Shown piece by piece: positions 45,591-56,757 of a stretch of DNA of 64,000 nucleotides (position 1 is the first letter of the stretch; each line of letters opens with the position of its first letter). The notes beneath the pieces are model-generated. The model saw only the letters and a program-made list of their open reading frames with translations, was not told the DNA's origin and searched no databases. Both the position numbers and the translations under genes were made by a program. The DNA lies in contig VXAY01002323.1 of NCBI GenBank assembly GCA_013399855.1, positions 643,805 through 707,804 of the forward strand, in the 5' to 3' direction. The stretch is from Oxyruncus cristatus. Taxonomy: Eukaryota; Chordata; Aves; Passeriformes; Cotingidae.

Positions 45591-46456
45591 GAACATTTTT
45601 TTTTTTTTTATTTTGAACAAATTCTCCTCAGACGTTGCAGCTAGTGAAAAAACGAAACACCCCAATTTAATGAGGACTTGACTTCCCCTATCCTTCTGTT
45701 TTTTCTTCTGGCAAAGGGAAGAGATAAAACAGTTGCTCCAAGACAGAGAACCTGAAAACAACCGTAACTAAACAACCCAGGAACTGTGGCAAGATGAACT
45801 CGCTTGTCCAAAAGAAACCTCAGGGCCCAGGAATCTTTGCAGCTTAAGGCTCGCCGCAGTCAGGTCAGCACCAGCCTGTGCATCCCTGGCTTTTTGGGGG
45901 CCTGTGTGAGGTGCAGCGGGGAACTTTTTCCCGTTGTGTGCACTCACCCCTGCGCTCAGTGAAATTAGGAAGCTGCACGTGATGAATTCAGCGCCCAGCA
46001 GATGACGAGAGGCAATTCCCGGAGAGCCAGAGCTGGTGCCCTAAGAGAGGCTGGCTGCATTGATGCCTGAGATCACATGGAGATGGATTTAATCTTCGTG
46101 CTTCTCTGGGACAGCCAATTTTTGTGATTTGAGAGGCTGGGTGTCATTCAGCCCATCCAGCAGTTGTTTTCTAGATGAAGCTGCACTTCCAGCTTAACTC
46201 CGTGGGACTGCTGCAATCATCTTGAAGGAGGTGGAGAGAGCTTATGAATCAAAATCTAATGGTTTCAACAGCACTAAAAAAGCAGAGAAAGTGTACTTGC
46301 CAGGAGAGAGGGAAGAGAGGGCAATCTCTGGAGCTGCTAAAACAAGGGGAAAGTGGATTTTGTTTGCATCCAATTCCTACTGTGGTAGCTATCTGCTGCA
46401 GATCTCGTGATAAGGCTCTGCAAGGGGTCACTGAGAGCTGTAACACTTCATTCAAC
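45591..46456. other. unique DNA, no gene seen
   Basis: A T-rich run lies at about 45598-45613. No coding sequence is recognised. Confidence 0.5.
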
Positions 46457-46762
46457 AAAGTGTCACTTCGTGGGAAGGGAGCTGGAGTTTATTCCGGAGC
46501 CAGGAGCAGACTTTCCACCACGAGATTGGAACCAAGCAGGTGACTTCAATGCCTCCAAAATGAAAAATAATTTCCCTGCTGTCTCTGGGAAAATCTGCTG
46601 TTTTCAGGAAGACTTTTCTAACCCAATAAAACCCAATTCCAGCAAGAGGCCTGGTGAAGATGCCCAGATTTTAGGAACGCATCACAACCCTTTGTGATAC
46701 CTTTGGAACTCTCGTGTTCTGGAGTGGAGAACCCAAGGCTCTGGGTTATTTTTTGGACAGCT
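46457..46762 (+). repeat. 310-bp tandem duplication, copy 1
   Basis: It begins AACAAAGTGTCACTTCGTGG and includes GGAAGGGAGCTGGAGTTTAT and TTTCCCTGCTGTCTCTGGG. Matching points recur 310 bp later (46471 against 46781). The forward frame reads GRELEFIPEPGADFP, then DWNQAGDF and NFPAVSGKI, and stops near 46697. Compared with copy 2 it has an extra 12 bp (in frame) and then a frame change before the shared NPRLWVI part. Confidence 0.85.
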
Positions 46763-47115
46763 GAGCAAAAGGCAACTTCTTGGGAAGGGAGCTGGAGTTT
46801 ATTAAGGAGCCAGGAGCAGACTTTTTACCACAAGACTGGAACCAAGCAGATGAGTTTGGTGCTTGCAAAAGGAATACTAATTTCCCTGCTGTCTCTGGGA
46901 AAATCCGCCATTTTCAGGAAGACTTTTTTAAACCAGTAAACCCAATGCCTGGTGAAGATTTCCAGGGCTCAGTAACTCGCCACAGCCCTTTGGGATCCCT
47001 TTGGAGACACGACCTGCTTACAAGGACTCTTGTGTTCTGGAAGAACATTCCCAGTCATCCCGGAGTGAAGAACCCAAGGCTGTGGGTTATTTCCTGTGCA
47101 GCTGAGCAAAAGGAC
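46763..47115 (+). repeat. 310-bp tandem duplication, copy 2
   Basis: It repeats copy 1 with clear substitutions and has about 45 extra bp near 47010-47055. The forward frame reads GRELEFIKEPGADFL, DWNQADEF, NFPAVSGKI and NPRLWVI in one uninterrupted frame. That frame runs on to 47454 (224 codons from 46780), the longest gap-free frame in the window. The protein has no recognised domain. The frame may be a chance effect or an old coding segment. Confidence 0.85.
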
Positions 47116-47292
47116 ACGACCCCAGAGCCCAGAGCCTTGTGCTGCAGCAGCTGCAGGGCACAAACACAGCTGGGAGAGGGGCTCTTTCCCCAAACCCAAG
47201 CCAATTTACACCCTCACTCTGACTCACATCAGCCCCTGTTTGTATTGGGGCCATTCCCCCGACTGCAAGGGGGAGATGGGAATGAAACCTCC

Positions 47293-47340
47293 TGGAGTTT
47301 CAGGCCTGGAATTGAACCAGTGACTCCCAGTGCTCTGTTG
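47293..47340 (-). mobile_element. possible tRNA-derived SINE head (MIR/AmnSINE type)
   Basis: On the minus strand, AGAGCACTGGGAGTCACTGG and TTCAATTCCAGGC resemble the tRNA-like head of amniote SINEs. This includes a B-box-like GGTTCAATTCC and four of five T-stem pairs. There is no full cloverleaf, so it is not a tRNA gene. The downstream SINE core is not recognisable. The call rests on a short match. Confidence 0.35.
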
Positions 47341-47696
47341 ACGTGGCACAGGCTTTTCTGTGCTCCTCACCCCGAAAGGCCGCGGAGAGGGGCTGGGAAA
47401 GGTCGGCAGTTCAGAGAATGGGACCCAATCTTGCAGAATTTTCCTGTGTTTTGAGGATCTACAACCCCCTCTCTGTAAAAGGGCCAGAACAACCAGCGCA
47501 ACTCGATCTTTTCTCCTCCCAGCCACCCCTCAGGCACCGATCCTACCACCCGAGCTGTGTCTAGGGGTGCACAAAGTTTGCAGTTCATGAATAATACTGC
47601 ATTAATACAGCTAAAATGCTTGTTGGTACGAAGGTCATTCCTACTGGTGGAGTTGTTCTTGCACGAAAATGAAAGGTCTACACCAGAACAAACAAT

Positions 47697-47752
47697 CATT
47701 CAGGTTGTAAAAGACCTCCAAGATCATCACATACAACTCTTAACCCAGCAAC
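47697..47752 (-). mobile_element. short CR1 LINE 3' tip
   Basis: CATTCAGGTTGTAAAAGACC, TCCAAGATCATCACATACAA and CTCTTAACCCAGC match the reversed last ~55 bp of a CR1, usually read as GGTTGGAAAAGACCTCTAAG. It is diverged. Confidence 0.7.
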
Positions 47753-48082
47753 ATGTACAGGTTGGCCTAATTTGTCCTAGTTGGTTTTTTTCCACTCACA
47801 TAAATATATTCCCATGCAAGACAATTTTTATGTATTTTATTGTATTTTTATGCAGGCAGAAACAATAAAAACTTTCTTTCGACCTGAAAGCGCACAAAAC
47901 CAGCAAGGATCTGGAAAATAACCAACATTAGCTGACAATCCAGACTGAGCAAAGGATTCCCAATGTCATGGGGAAAACAAAAACTTGCCTTGAGCTGCGA
48001 AGTTACAAGAAAGAAATTTGGTTAAACTCCAGTGCAAGCTTTAGAAAAGTTTGACTTTTTCTTTTTTCCCCCCCTCCTATAG

Positions 48083-48181
48083 ATTTCAAGTGTGATGAGG
48101 AACCAGCTAATTGACTTTCTGATCCAGGAGGAGAAGGAGCTAATGCTTGAGCACAGGGCCAGGCCAATGGCAAGTGCAAGG
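48083..48181 (+). CDS. candidate internal exon, 99 bp (33 codons), unidentified
   Basis: A very strong acceptor precedes 48083: a C/T tract of about 25 bases ending CCTCCTATAG, with a branch-point-like TTGAC 28 bases upstream (A at 48054). The segment ends AGG at 48181 before GTAACT, a donor matching five of six intron bases. It is exactly 33 codons. The frame reads ISSVMRNQ, then LIDFLIQEEKELMLEHRARP, then MASAR: a charged, helical pattern much more protein-like than the surrounding DNA. The style recalls the E/R-rich helical ends of small ciliary proteins, but I do not recognise the gene. It is too short to show up as a long open frame. No neighbouring exons were found. Confidence 0.45.
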
Positions 48182-50188
48182 GTAACTAATTTATCTTCAA
48201 AGTCAACAGAACCTCCTGCTCTGGGGGAATTGCATAATTAACGCTGCAAGGGGAGCTGCAGCGGGCAGGGCTGTCGATGAACCTGCCCTGCAGGTAGGAA
48301 TTCACCCTCAGAGCTGACAGGGTGTTGATGTGGATCAGCACAACTCTGTGGATGGAGCCCAGGGCGTTCTCCGAGCATCCACCAGTTCTTCTGGAACAGG
48401 TTGGAGTAGCTGCACCTCGACAATTAGACAAGGTTTTTCCCTTGCAAAAGTGATCCCAGCCATTAACCGAGCTCCAGTCAGCCCTCTCATAAATAATTTT
48501 GTTAATAAGCAGATGTTAATTATATTCACTGAGGGGTTTTTCTTTTTACTGCTTCCCAAGTTTGTTATCAGTGGAATGAACCAAGGTCAGAGATGTGCTG
48601 AACGAGTGATGCCTGGAGCAGATAACTCAGGAGTCAGTGGTGCTTAGAGACTAATAATTAAGGTCTGCTCTTTTGCATGTTGGACACTTGAAACAGCAAC
48701 AGTGCCCAGAGTTGCTCCTCTTTAAATGAAGGAATTAACTTCCCAAACCATACTCGGGGACCCTTACAAAACAAACCCTGCTGGCTGAGTTCTGGGAAGT
48801 TTAGGGGAAGTTATTCAAGGACGGAACTGTGCAACTTAATGATAGCACTTAGTTTTTAAAAATATAGATAAATGAATTTAAAGAAACAAACAACGAAACT
48901 ACTGCATGTGCTGAGTACATTTTATCCCAAAGCTTTTATAAGAGGGAGTATAAATGCCATTACAGGGTGCTCTTCTCAGAGAGAGGTTTTACTGAACGTT
49001 GTTCTTAGCTTTCCAAAATCATCCAAACTCTGAAAGGTGCAGAAGGACATATGGAAAAAATACAGGAACGGATCTAGATTCCCGAAATATCACATAACTT
49101 TCCATGGGTTCCTAACTTGTAAGCCACTTTTATGCCTAGGAGGAGTTAGGAACACGAATATCTGTGATGTTCAAAGACGACTTGGACTGGTTTGCATGGA
49201 GTTGGGCATCTAACTGCTCCTGGAAACCCCACTGAAACCCCTGGCTGTTTAGGCACCTCTAAATCTCGGTCTCAGTCCCAGCTCCATACGGTTACACTTC
49301 GGATTTTCTCTTCTCAAAGCCCATGTCCTGGTTTATGGCCGTGTCCTGGGACATCTGATTAAACAGCAACTGAAGTGGCTGTGGCAGTTCCACGACATTT
49401 GGGTCATTTTATCTGTGGAATCCTGTTTTCTCCATTGTTTACTGCTCTGGAGACCACAGAGAGACCATCACTGTTTTCACTGGTGGTGAGAACTGGTTGT
49501 TGCACAGACCTTTCACCTTCCATTTTTAGATCAACTGCTTTGTGTTTTATGGATGTTTTCAGAACCAGGGCAGCTTGAGACAAGGACCTGCTCGAGTGCC
49601 TTGTCCAGGAGCCAGACAGCAGCACTTCCTTCGAGGACACTGAGTATTCACCAGAGCTTAACTCCATCCCCACGATGTACACATGCAGGCTTGGGAAACA
49701 TGAAATAAATACTCCGTCCACCTCCCTTTGATACAGCACTGGTGCAGTCTGAGGTTTCCCACCTGTGGAGGGGTCGTGGGACAAATCCTCGCATGCATTT
49801 TCTGCAAGATAAATAAAGGGAATTTCGGTGTTCAGGGAAGCTGCTGCCAGTGGAGCAGAAGTTAAATGCCTGTGTCAGGTAAATATCCGTGCTGGCCATT
49901 AGCCATGGCAAATAAAGCTGCTCTTACAGAACGGGCCCACACACCCACCCCGGGGTGCAGTCACAGCCCTGCGGGTGTAACAGAGGGTTTCTGCTCTGCC
50001 GGAACCAGAGAATTTATGGCCGAGCCTTTGGGATTTTGTAAATGAGAAATGTGATTTTTCTTTCCCTTGTGTCCATTCCCAAAGAACGAGAGGACGGGGT
50101 CGCCCAGTGACCCACCAGCAGCATCTGTTGGGCGTCTTGTTTGTTTTCTTAGGCGCGACTCCAGAGCAGAGGCAGCGTGTGCACACAC
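48182..50188. other. unique DNA, no gene seen
   Basis: Minus-strand frames of 126 and 150 codons (49404-49784, 49899-50351) have no recognised domain. No transposon is recognised. Confidence 0.5.
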
Positions 50189-50260
50189 AGGGAAGGTTTG
50201 GGAAGGGAAGGTTTGGGAAGGGAAGGGAAGGAAAAGAGAAGAGGAGAGGGGAGGGGAGGG
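50189..50260 (+). repeat. purine tract with G-quadruplex motif
   Basis: A 72-bp G/A-rich tract, mostly purine, with GGGAAGG, TTTGGGAAGG and GGAGGGGAGGG repeats. GGGAAGGG, AAGGTTT and GGGAAGGG together fit the G3 N1-7 rule with loops of 2, 7 and 2 bases. The internal copies (GGGAAGGTTT twice) suggest slippage growth. It may also form triplex DNA. Confidence 0.8.
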
Positions 50261-51039
50261 CACATCCACCAGGCACTGCAGCCTTGCTGAGCAGCAGCAA
50301 GCCCCCAGAAATCACCAGCACAGGGTGCAGTCTAAGCACACACGTCTGCACCTATTCCATTTTTCAGGGATGCTTTGATTACAAACACCAGGCTGGTCCA
50401 CCGGCTTCCTCAGCAGCTTGAAATGCAGGTCTGCTCCCTCCTTGCTGCACACAAATGTTATTCCTGAACTGTTAATCACCAAATAGCTGGCTGCAGGTTC
50501 CCCCAGGCACTGCAACAGAGCCTGGCAGCTTTTACCTGTTGTTGGCAGAAATCAGTGCCCGTGTTCTTCACTGACACAATGCCTGCTTGATTGGCGCCTT
50601 GGAGATCACCCCTTGAGCTGCTGAGCATGTCCTTGACACCCTGAATTCCCTGGGAAATAAGTCAGTGATATTTGCACGTGTCAGGAGGGAGGGTGCTGTC
50701 GGTACCGAAGGCTGGGAGCGCGTTCGTTCGACAGAATAAAGTGAAGCAGCATTTCTACATCACCTCCAACCTGCTTTTGTGGAAAACCCAGAAGCCGTTG
50801 GCTTCAGCACGGTGCATTCGGCGTTTCACAAATGAGAAAAACAAGACAAAACAAAACAAGGCACTGAGAGCTTTCAGAACACGCCCTTTTGCTGCCTCGA
50901 ACAAACCTCGGCGGGGAGCCCAAATCTGCAGCACCCATCGGGCAGATGCGCATCCCAGCTCCGTTTTCAAGCTGCTGGTTTCCATCTGATTGAATATTCA
51001 GATTTGTTGGCACGAGCCAGCAGCTGAAAACCAAGGCCT
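50261..51039. other. unique DNA, CpG rising toward the island
   Basis: CpG frequency increases from about 50700. No gene is recognised. Confidence 0.45.
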
Positions 51040-51660
51040 TCCAGAAACCCAACCTCTGGAGTCGTCGTGAGATTGTTCATGGGAAAAGCACACGGGGTGG
51101 GTGGCAGAGCTCTGCCGGTTGCTCCCCTCCCTTCACATTCCCGGGAAGCGTTTTGAAGGATGGGGGTCTGGGAAAGGAAGCCAGCCCTTGTGGCTCTCTG
51201 GCGTGTCAGGAGGGAACCACATCTGGCGGGCAAAGGGCCGCTCTGAACTTCGTACGGCCGCGGGCAGATCTCAGAGCCAGGACAGGGCCCCGCACGCTCC
51301 AGTTCCTCGAGGAATTCCTCCAATCACCGAGGCCCCGCCGGATTTGGAACGGAAAGGTTACCCCAGACACGGCCACGTGTAAGTCAGGATTTACCGTGAA
51401 CGTCCACGGTGGTATCAGCTTTGATTCAGGGCGACGTTTTTCCCCGCACGCCGGTAATTAGGTTAAGTTTCAGGATGCAGCTGTCTCGCGCCATCAGGAG
51501 GCTCTCCCGAAGCTGTCATTTACGGAAGGCACTCTTCCATGTCTCCCAGGTGGTCCCTCATGCTTGTAATTTGAATAAATAACGCTCCTGAACTCACACT
51601 CAGCCGCCGGAGTGACTCGAAAATTGTCGCTCTGATCATGCGGAGTCTCTCCCAGTTCCT
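51040..51660. promoter_or_regulatory. CpG-island-like block
   Basis: I counted about 31 CpG in 51231-51660 with GC just above half, which is near the unbiased expectation. Dense parts include TACGGCCGCGGGC, CCCCGCCGG and CCCCGCACGCCGG. CpG stays frequent to about 52100. This fits an unmethylated promoter or enhancer. No TATA box or matching first exon is clear. Direction is unknown. Confidence 0.45.
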
Positions 51661-52932
51661 AACGAGCTGTCAGGAGTTTGAAACCGGCACTGAAAGGAGG
51701 GTCATCAGTGGGGGCAAGGAAACCACAAAGCTGAGGAACAGGTTTTTGTGCTGCCAGAAAGAGGAGGAAAAGGAGAAAAAAAGTGAGACGTTCTCTGCCC
51801 TGCTTTTTCTCTCCCCGCTATGAAATGCTGCTTTGATTCCTTCCGGAAGGTTTTCCTCAACACATGAATACCTTGATAGGAAGGCAAAGGGAAAGATCTA
51901 ATGGTGCTTTGGGGCAAAAAAATTCCGCCTTTCACAGCAATAAAATGCTGTCTCTGTGCTCGCAGGTAGAAAAAGGAGCCTCCTGGATGGGAGAGGCTCT
52001 ATTTACAAAGCGAGAAGGGCGCTGGAGGGAGGCAGAAGAACTCAGGGATGTTCTAAGGTTTCGCCAGATGTTCGGGCGAAGACTTTGCCGGGTGAACCAA
52101 GCCCGCGTGTTTCCACCAAAGGGCTACAGGAAATCTAAAATCTACAGCAAATCTAACACCCTAGAGACCCCAGTACCAGCCCAAATCTTAGTGCCCCTGT
52201 ACGGAAACCAGGCTGCCCACAGGCTGATTTAGCAACACGTCCGTGTCTTTGTCCTTCTGGAATAAATCAGAAGTTTCCACTGTCAGAGCTCTCTGACGCT
52301 CAGTGTTTCACCTGATACCAGGCAGAGCCTCCCCGACAGCTCTTACGAACTTCAAAAACGCAGCTTCTGCTGACTCAAAGGACCCAGGATACCACGAGGG
52401 GGTTTCTGCACAAATCTGATTTAGGAATGACTGAGCCACAGCGAAATCAGGGCTGTGTGCTTTCATCTTCCAAGAGTACAAGTGTTTAAGAAACCCAGAG
52501 AGAGACAATTCTCACAGCTGAGGCTTTTCAGTTCCTTTAAAAATCCGAGCCTGGTTGGTTGGTTGGTATCACACGGGTTTCTGTGGAGGAAGAGCTCTGG
52601 CTTTCCTCTCCAAAAATCAAACGCCAGTTTGGTGCCCGGATTTCATAAACCCAACCTGTCTTTGTGCATTATCGGAATTATGGTGTTTGCATCTTTATTG
52701 CACACGTGGAAAACGCACAGACAGCGTTTGTGCTCTGGAGTTCCTGCAGTTCGTGAACCTCGGGATCAAAAAGCAGCAAAGGGGCACAGCAGCAGGAATG
52801 GACGCACCTGGAAACCGCCAAAAAAAAGGGAGAGGCTGGAAAAGGAACGGATCCAACCTACCCAGAGAAAATCAGAGCTCTTTTAAGCCTAATTTTTACC
52901 CTGGAAGAAATTATTTAAAAAATGAAACAAAT

Positions 52933-52952
52933 CACACACACACACACACACA
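52933..52952. repeat. (CA)n microsatellite
   Basis: Ten CA units followed by an A run. Confidence 0.9.
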
Positions 52953-53369
52953 CAAAAAAAGATTGTTGTAACGCTGCTGAAAATAGCAAAATCTTTCCTC
53001 TTCAGCTGGAAAGAGGAAGATTCAAGGTGGTGCCTAAAGAAACCCAGGCTGGCAGGGGAAGTGAAACCAAGAGCACTCGAGACCAGAAAGGGTAAAATTA
53101 AAAATTACAACGGTTTCTGCAAGGCCAAGCGGAGGAGAAGCCCAGAACTGGGGTTAGGATTGCATGGAAATGTTTAAACAACTGGGATAAGCAGCCCCAA
53201 GATGTGCAGACGCTAAATGGGAATGGGTAGTTAGAAGATAATTAGGCAGAGTGCTTTTTTCCCGGTTAATTGGCAGGGCTGATTTCCCTCTGCACAACAC
53301 CAGGTGCTGGTTGAAGAGCTTGTCTTCCACAGCACTTGGGAAGGAATACAGCTATAAATATATTTCTTG

Positions 53370-53475
53370 TATATATATATATATATATATTTTATATATA
53401 ATAAATATCTACTTGTAAATATTTAGGTATGAATATTTTTATTTTGTATATTTATATAATATATGTATTTATTAT
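53370..53475. repeat. TA-rich low-complexity block
   Basis: It starts with about ten TA units and continues as degenerate AT-rich sequence with ATATTTAT motifs. It may extrude as a cruciform or unwind easily. Confidence 0.85.
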
Positions 53476-54073
53476 AAATTATTTGCCTTTACCCAGCAGC
53501 TCATGAGGGGCTCTTAACTGCCTCCTCCAAGAGAGGTTCTGCTTTTCATTTTGCCGATGAAAATTTCACATAAACCCGCCACAAATCTGAACGAGCATCA
53601 CCCAAATATAAAGTGGAAGTGGAAAAATCAATCAAACTTCCACTGCTGGGTGAAGTTTCCAGCTCTTAAGTAGAGAGCCCGCGCTGTCGGGTGAGTGATT
53701 AATTTTCACACTTCGGGAGATTACAGAAGGTTTTTTTTTCCATGACATTCTTCACCGCCTCAAACCGTGTGAAATTATTTATAGCCATGAAAAGGGTGCA
53801 CGTGGTTTTTTTTCCGACATGAGGTTGTACTGCAGTGGCTTTCCACTAATCCGGGTAACTGTTCAAAGCTTAGCACCCCTCAACTTTTCTTTCCCTCTCT
53901 CACTTAAACAGGGTTTTTCCGTTTTTTCCCCCACTGGCTGCTAATGAACATTAACTTACTGCCTTCACACGGCTTGGTTTGGCAGCAAGGCAGGGGAGGG
54001 AAATCTCAGCAGGGCTGAAATTGCATCAGGGTTTCTGTTTATGCCAGAGTTGCAAAAAGGGCAGTAACTATCA

Positions 54074-54176
54074 CAGGACCATGGAATGCTTTGGGTTGGA
54101 GGGGCTTTGAGCTCATCTCCTTCCAACCCTGCCGTGGGCAGGGACACCTTCCACTAGCCCGGATTGCTCAGAGCTC
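54074..54176 (-). mobile_element. CR1 LINE 3' end
   Basis: CAGGACCATGGAATGCTTTG, GGTTGGAGGGGCTTTGAGCT and GGGCAGGGACACCTTCCACT, then AGCCCGGATTGCTC, are the reversed last ~100 bp of a CR1. Confidence 0.85.
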
Positions 54177-56385
54177 CTCTATGAGGTAACAATATAAAAT
54201 AGAAATATTTTTATGAATGCAGTGATGGCCCAGCTCATCACAGACCATTTAAACGTTAAGGCACCGAAGTCTCCTTGCCTCGTACGAAGCCAATATTCAG
54301 AATATAAAGGCAGCAACGTTGTCATGTTTAATACTTCCCATCCAAAGGTTTGGATTTAAACCTTTGTGTTTCAATCAACACCTTGCCACTGGACTGAAAT
54401 CAGGTGTTGGAAGTTGCCCACAAGATGTTTATTCCTGGTGGAGAAAAACCTCAGAAGAAAAGAAGAACTGAAGAAAAAAAAGCTTTAAAATGCAGCTGAA
54501 CTATTGAACAGACTTTTTACCTCAGAGATCACTTTTTGTATTACAAGAGTATTATGTTTATTCAATTTATTAAAAATGTTGTTAGAAGAAAATCTTACTT
54601 TAATATCTATCCTGCAGTTTAAATCAATGTTAGCTGCTTTTCTATTCGCTGAATGTAACCCTTTTGTTTATTGGCTCCTTCTAATTAAAATTTATGGCTT
54701 TTCCTCCCTTTGTATCTTCCCTTTCCCTAATAGGGTAAGTTTTATCACAGTTTACCCAATCACAGACACTTCCCTGCATGTACCTCCCTTGAATCCTCCC
54801 AAATTCCAAGCATTCCATGCCCTACCAGATAAAAGCCAGCCTTCCCCTTCAACAAAGTCCATTTTGTGCACCAGATCCATTTTGTCTTCACCTGTAGGTG
54901 ATTTTTATGCCAAGTGGGTCTTTCCACGCTCTATTGTTAAGGGGGTGGGACAGCCCTTCGCCCCCTATAATCAGGCATCCCAGAGGAGTCTCTGGTGAAC
55001 TGGCACAGAGGGGCCTCAACCGAATTTGCAGCATTTCCATCATCCCAAAATATTCCCCTCCCTTCCCAGACACCCCTCCTCAGGTGCCCGGAGCCCTCGA
55101 GCAGCCCAGGGCAGAGCAGAGAGGCTCCCATACCACGTCAAGCCACAGAAGAGCTCCTTAATTATCCCACCAGTTTTAGCAGGTCACTCCTAACATAAAT
55201 TACTTCTACAGGGAGCAGCAACATTTCCTTTCCAACACCCCAAAGTAGGAACCCCAGCAGCTCCCACTTACGAAGTGCCAACGCAGGAGGACACTTAACT
55301 GCAATTAGCAGCAGCCATAGTCGGGTGTTGTTTCTTTTTTTCTTAGTTTCTGTTTATTTTCAAGATATTAGAGCTTAATTTACGTCTAATATGTGAAATC
55401 TGCTTCAGAGTGAAGTTTGAAGAGCTTGGAAATCCCAAAGTAAATCCTCTGGATTAGTCACAATGCCTGCAAGAAAATTACGTGGCATCAACTTACCTCC
55501 CAGTTGCCAGAGAAAGGAGCCTTCGGTTCTCCAGCAATGGCATCTTGGTTTTATTAGAGGTAAATGTCTTTATTTGTTCTAAGTACTAACAAGTCGGTGA
55601 CAGTGAGGGAGAAAAAAAGTCTTGGAAAAAGCTCTTTTCCCCCATTTTTCTAAGTGATGATTCAGAGTGTAATAAAACTACTTGATCAGATCTGCAGTTG
55701 ACTCCAAAACAAAAACAAATCCCCACGTATAAAGCAAAGGGAAGTATATATTCAGGATTCGTTGTTTTGGGGTTTTTTTCTGCTCCAAATGCTGAAATGT
55801 GAAATCTGTGCAAATTAAATTCAGCAAATTTGGGGGCAAACCTCACATGCGGATGCTACGAACTTCTTCCGAAACATTTATCGGGGTGGCAACGACCAAC
55901 ATCACTTCGTGGGAGAAATTCGATTTCCAGGCCTTTCTACCAGCAACTCAAACACCAGCTGGGTGGTTTTCATGGTCCCTGCCGAACTGAGGAGCTCAGA
56001 GGCTCTTCCTGCCTTCAAATGGCTTTTTTCTCCCCAAACCAAGGTCCAGATCTCTTCCTCCCCTCATTAATTTTTCCCTTCACGTTTCTAATTAATTTTG
56101 GCCCTCGCTGGCTTTTGTTGTTTCAACCTCTGCATATATAGGGAGGTTAAGATAATATATCTTTTATTTGTATGTTTTAAAACTATATCTATATATATAT
56201 GTATTTATACAGGTTCTGCTCAGTATATTCAAATTACTTCCTTTATGGAGGCGCAGCAAGATTTACAGAGGTGCAAGAAGTCTGGCCAGCAGGTTTTATT
56301 TCCTTTCTTCACGTCCTTTCACCCCAGATGTTTATTTGGCCAAGTCACACACACACATACATCCCCCACCGAAGCAAACAGCTCT
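54177..56385. other. unique DNA, no gene seen
   Basis: A 164-codon frame at 54504-54998 lies in T-rich DNA and has hydrophobic low-complexity content but no recognised domain. A T-rich pyrimidine stretch and an ATAT patch occur near 56160-56205. Confidence 0.5.
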
Positions 56386-56513
56386 GGGCAGGTTCATACT
56401 GGTGAAGCAGGGCAGGTTCATACTGGTGAAGCTGGGCAGGTTCATACTGGTGAAGCTGGGCAGGTTCATACTGGTGAAGCTGGGCAGGTTCATACTGGTG
56501 AAGCAGGGCAGCT
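56386..56513 (+). repeat. 24-bp minisatellite, five copies plus a partial
   Basis: The unit GGGCAGGTTCATACTGGTGA + AGCT (or AGCA) starts at 56386, 56410, 56434, 56458 and 56482, with a partial sixth at 56506. Copies differ only at the final base (T or A): the first and fifth units end in A and the middle three in T. Because 24 is divisible by three, several frames stay open. The plus strand gives repeated GQVHTGEA and the minus strand FTSMNLPS. These are probably by-products, not proteins. Confidence 0.95.
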
Positions 56514-56579
56514 CTATCAAGCTGGTTTCAAATCAAAGGAGAAAAATAGGAGGGGTGAGGTGAGGTGAGGAAAACCCAC

Positions 56580-56757
56580 CCTGGGCACAGAGAACGGTGG
56601 CCCAGAGAGGCTGTGGCTGCCCCTGGATCCCTGGAAGTGCCCAGGGCCAGGTTGGAACAACCTGCTCCGGTGGAAGGTGTCCCTGCCCACGGCAGGGGGT
56701 GGAATGGGATGAGCTTTCAGGTCCCTTCCAGCCCGAACCATCCCATGGCTGTGTGGT
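56580..56757 (+). mobile_element. CR1 LINE 3' end
   Basis: GGTGGCCCAGAGAGGCTGTG, CCAGGGCCAGGTTGGAACAA, TGGAAGGTGTCCCTGCCCAC and GGCAGGGGGTGGAATGGGAT match a forward CR1 3' end. It lies 70 bp after the 24-bp minisatellite. Confidence 0.9.

Larger units (their letters stand above)
47116..48082. other. mixed unique DNA upstream of the candidate exon
   Basis: It holds the end of the long open frame, a possible SINE remnant (47293-47340) and a small CR1 piece (47697-47752). No splice acceptor convincingly links these to the exon at 48083. Confidence 0.5.
51661..54073. other. unique DNA with simple repeats
   Basis: An acceptor-like CTCTGTGCTCGCAG at about 51950-51965 opens a 60-codon frame, but no donor follows. 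A (CA)n run lies at 52933-52952 and a TA-rich block at 53370-53475. No gene is called. Confidence 0.5.

Noticed and set aside
56386..56513. Regular short repeats resembling a CRISPR array
   Set aside because: Units are directly adjacent with no unique spacers, and the DNA is avian. It is a minisatellite.
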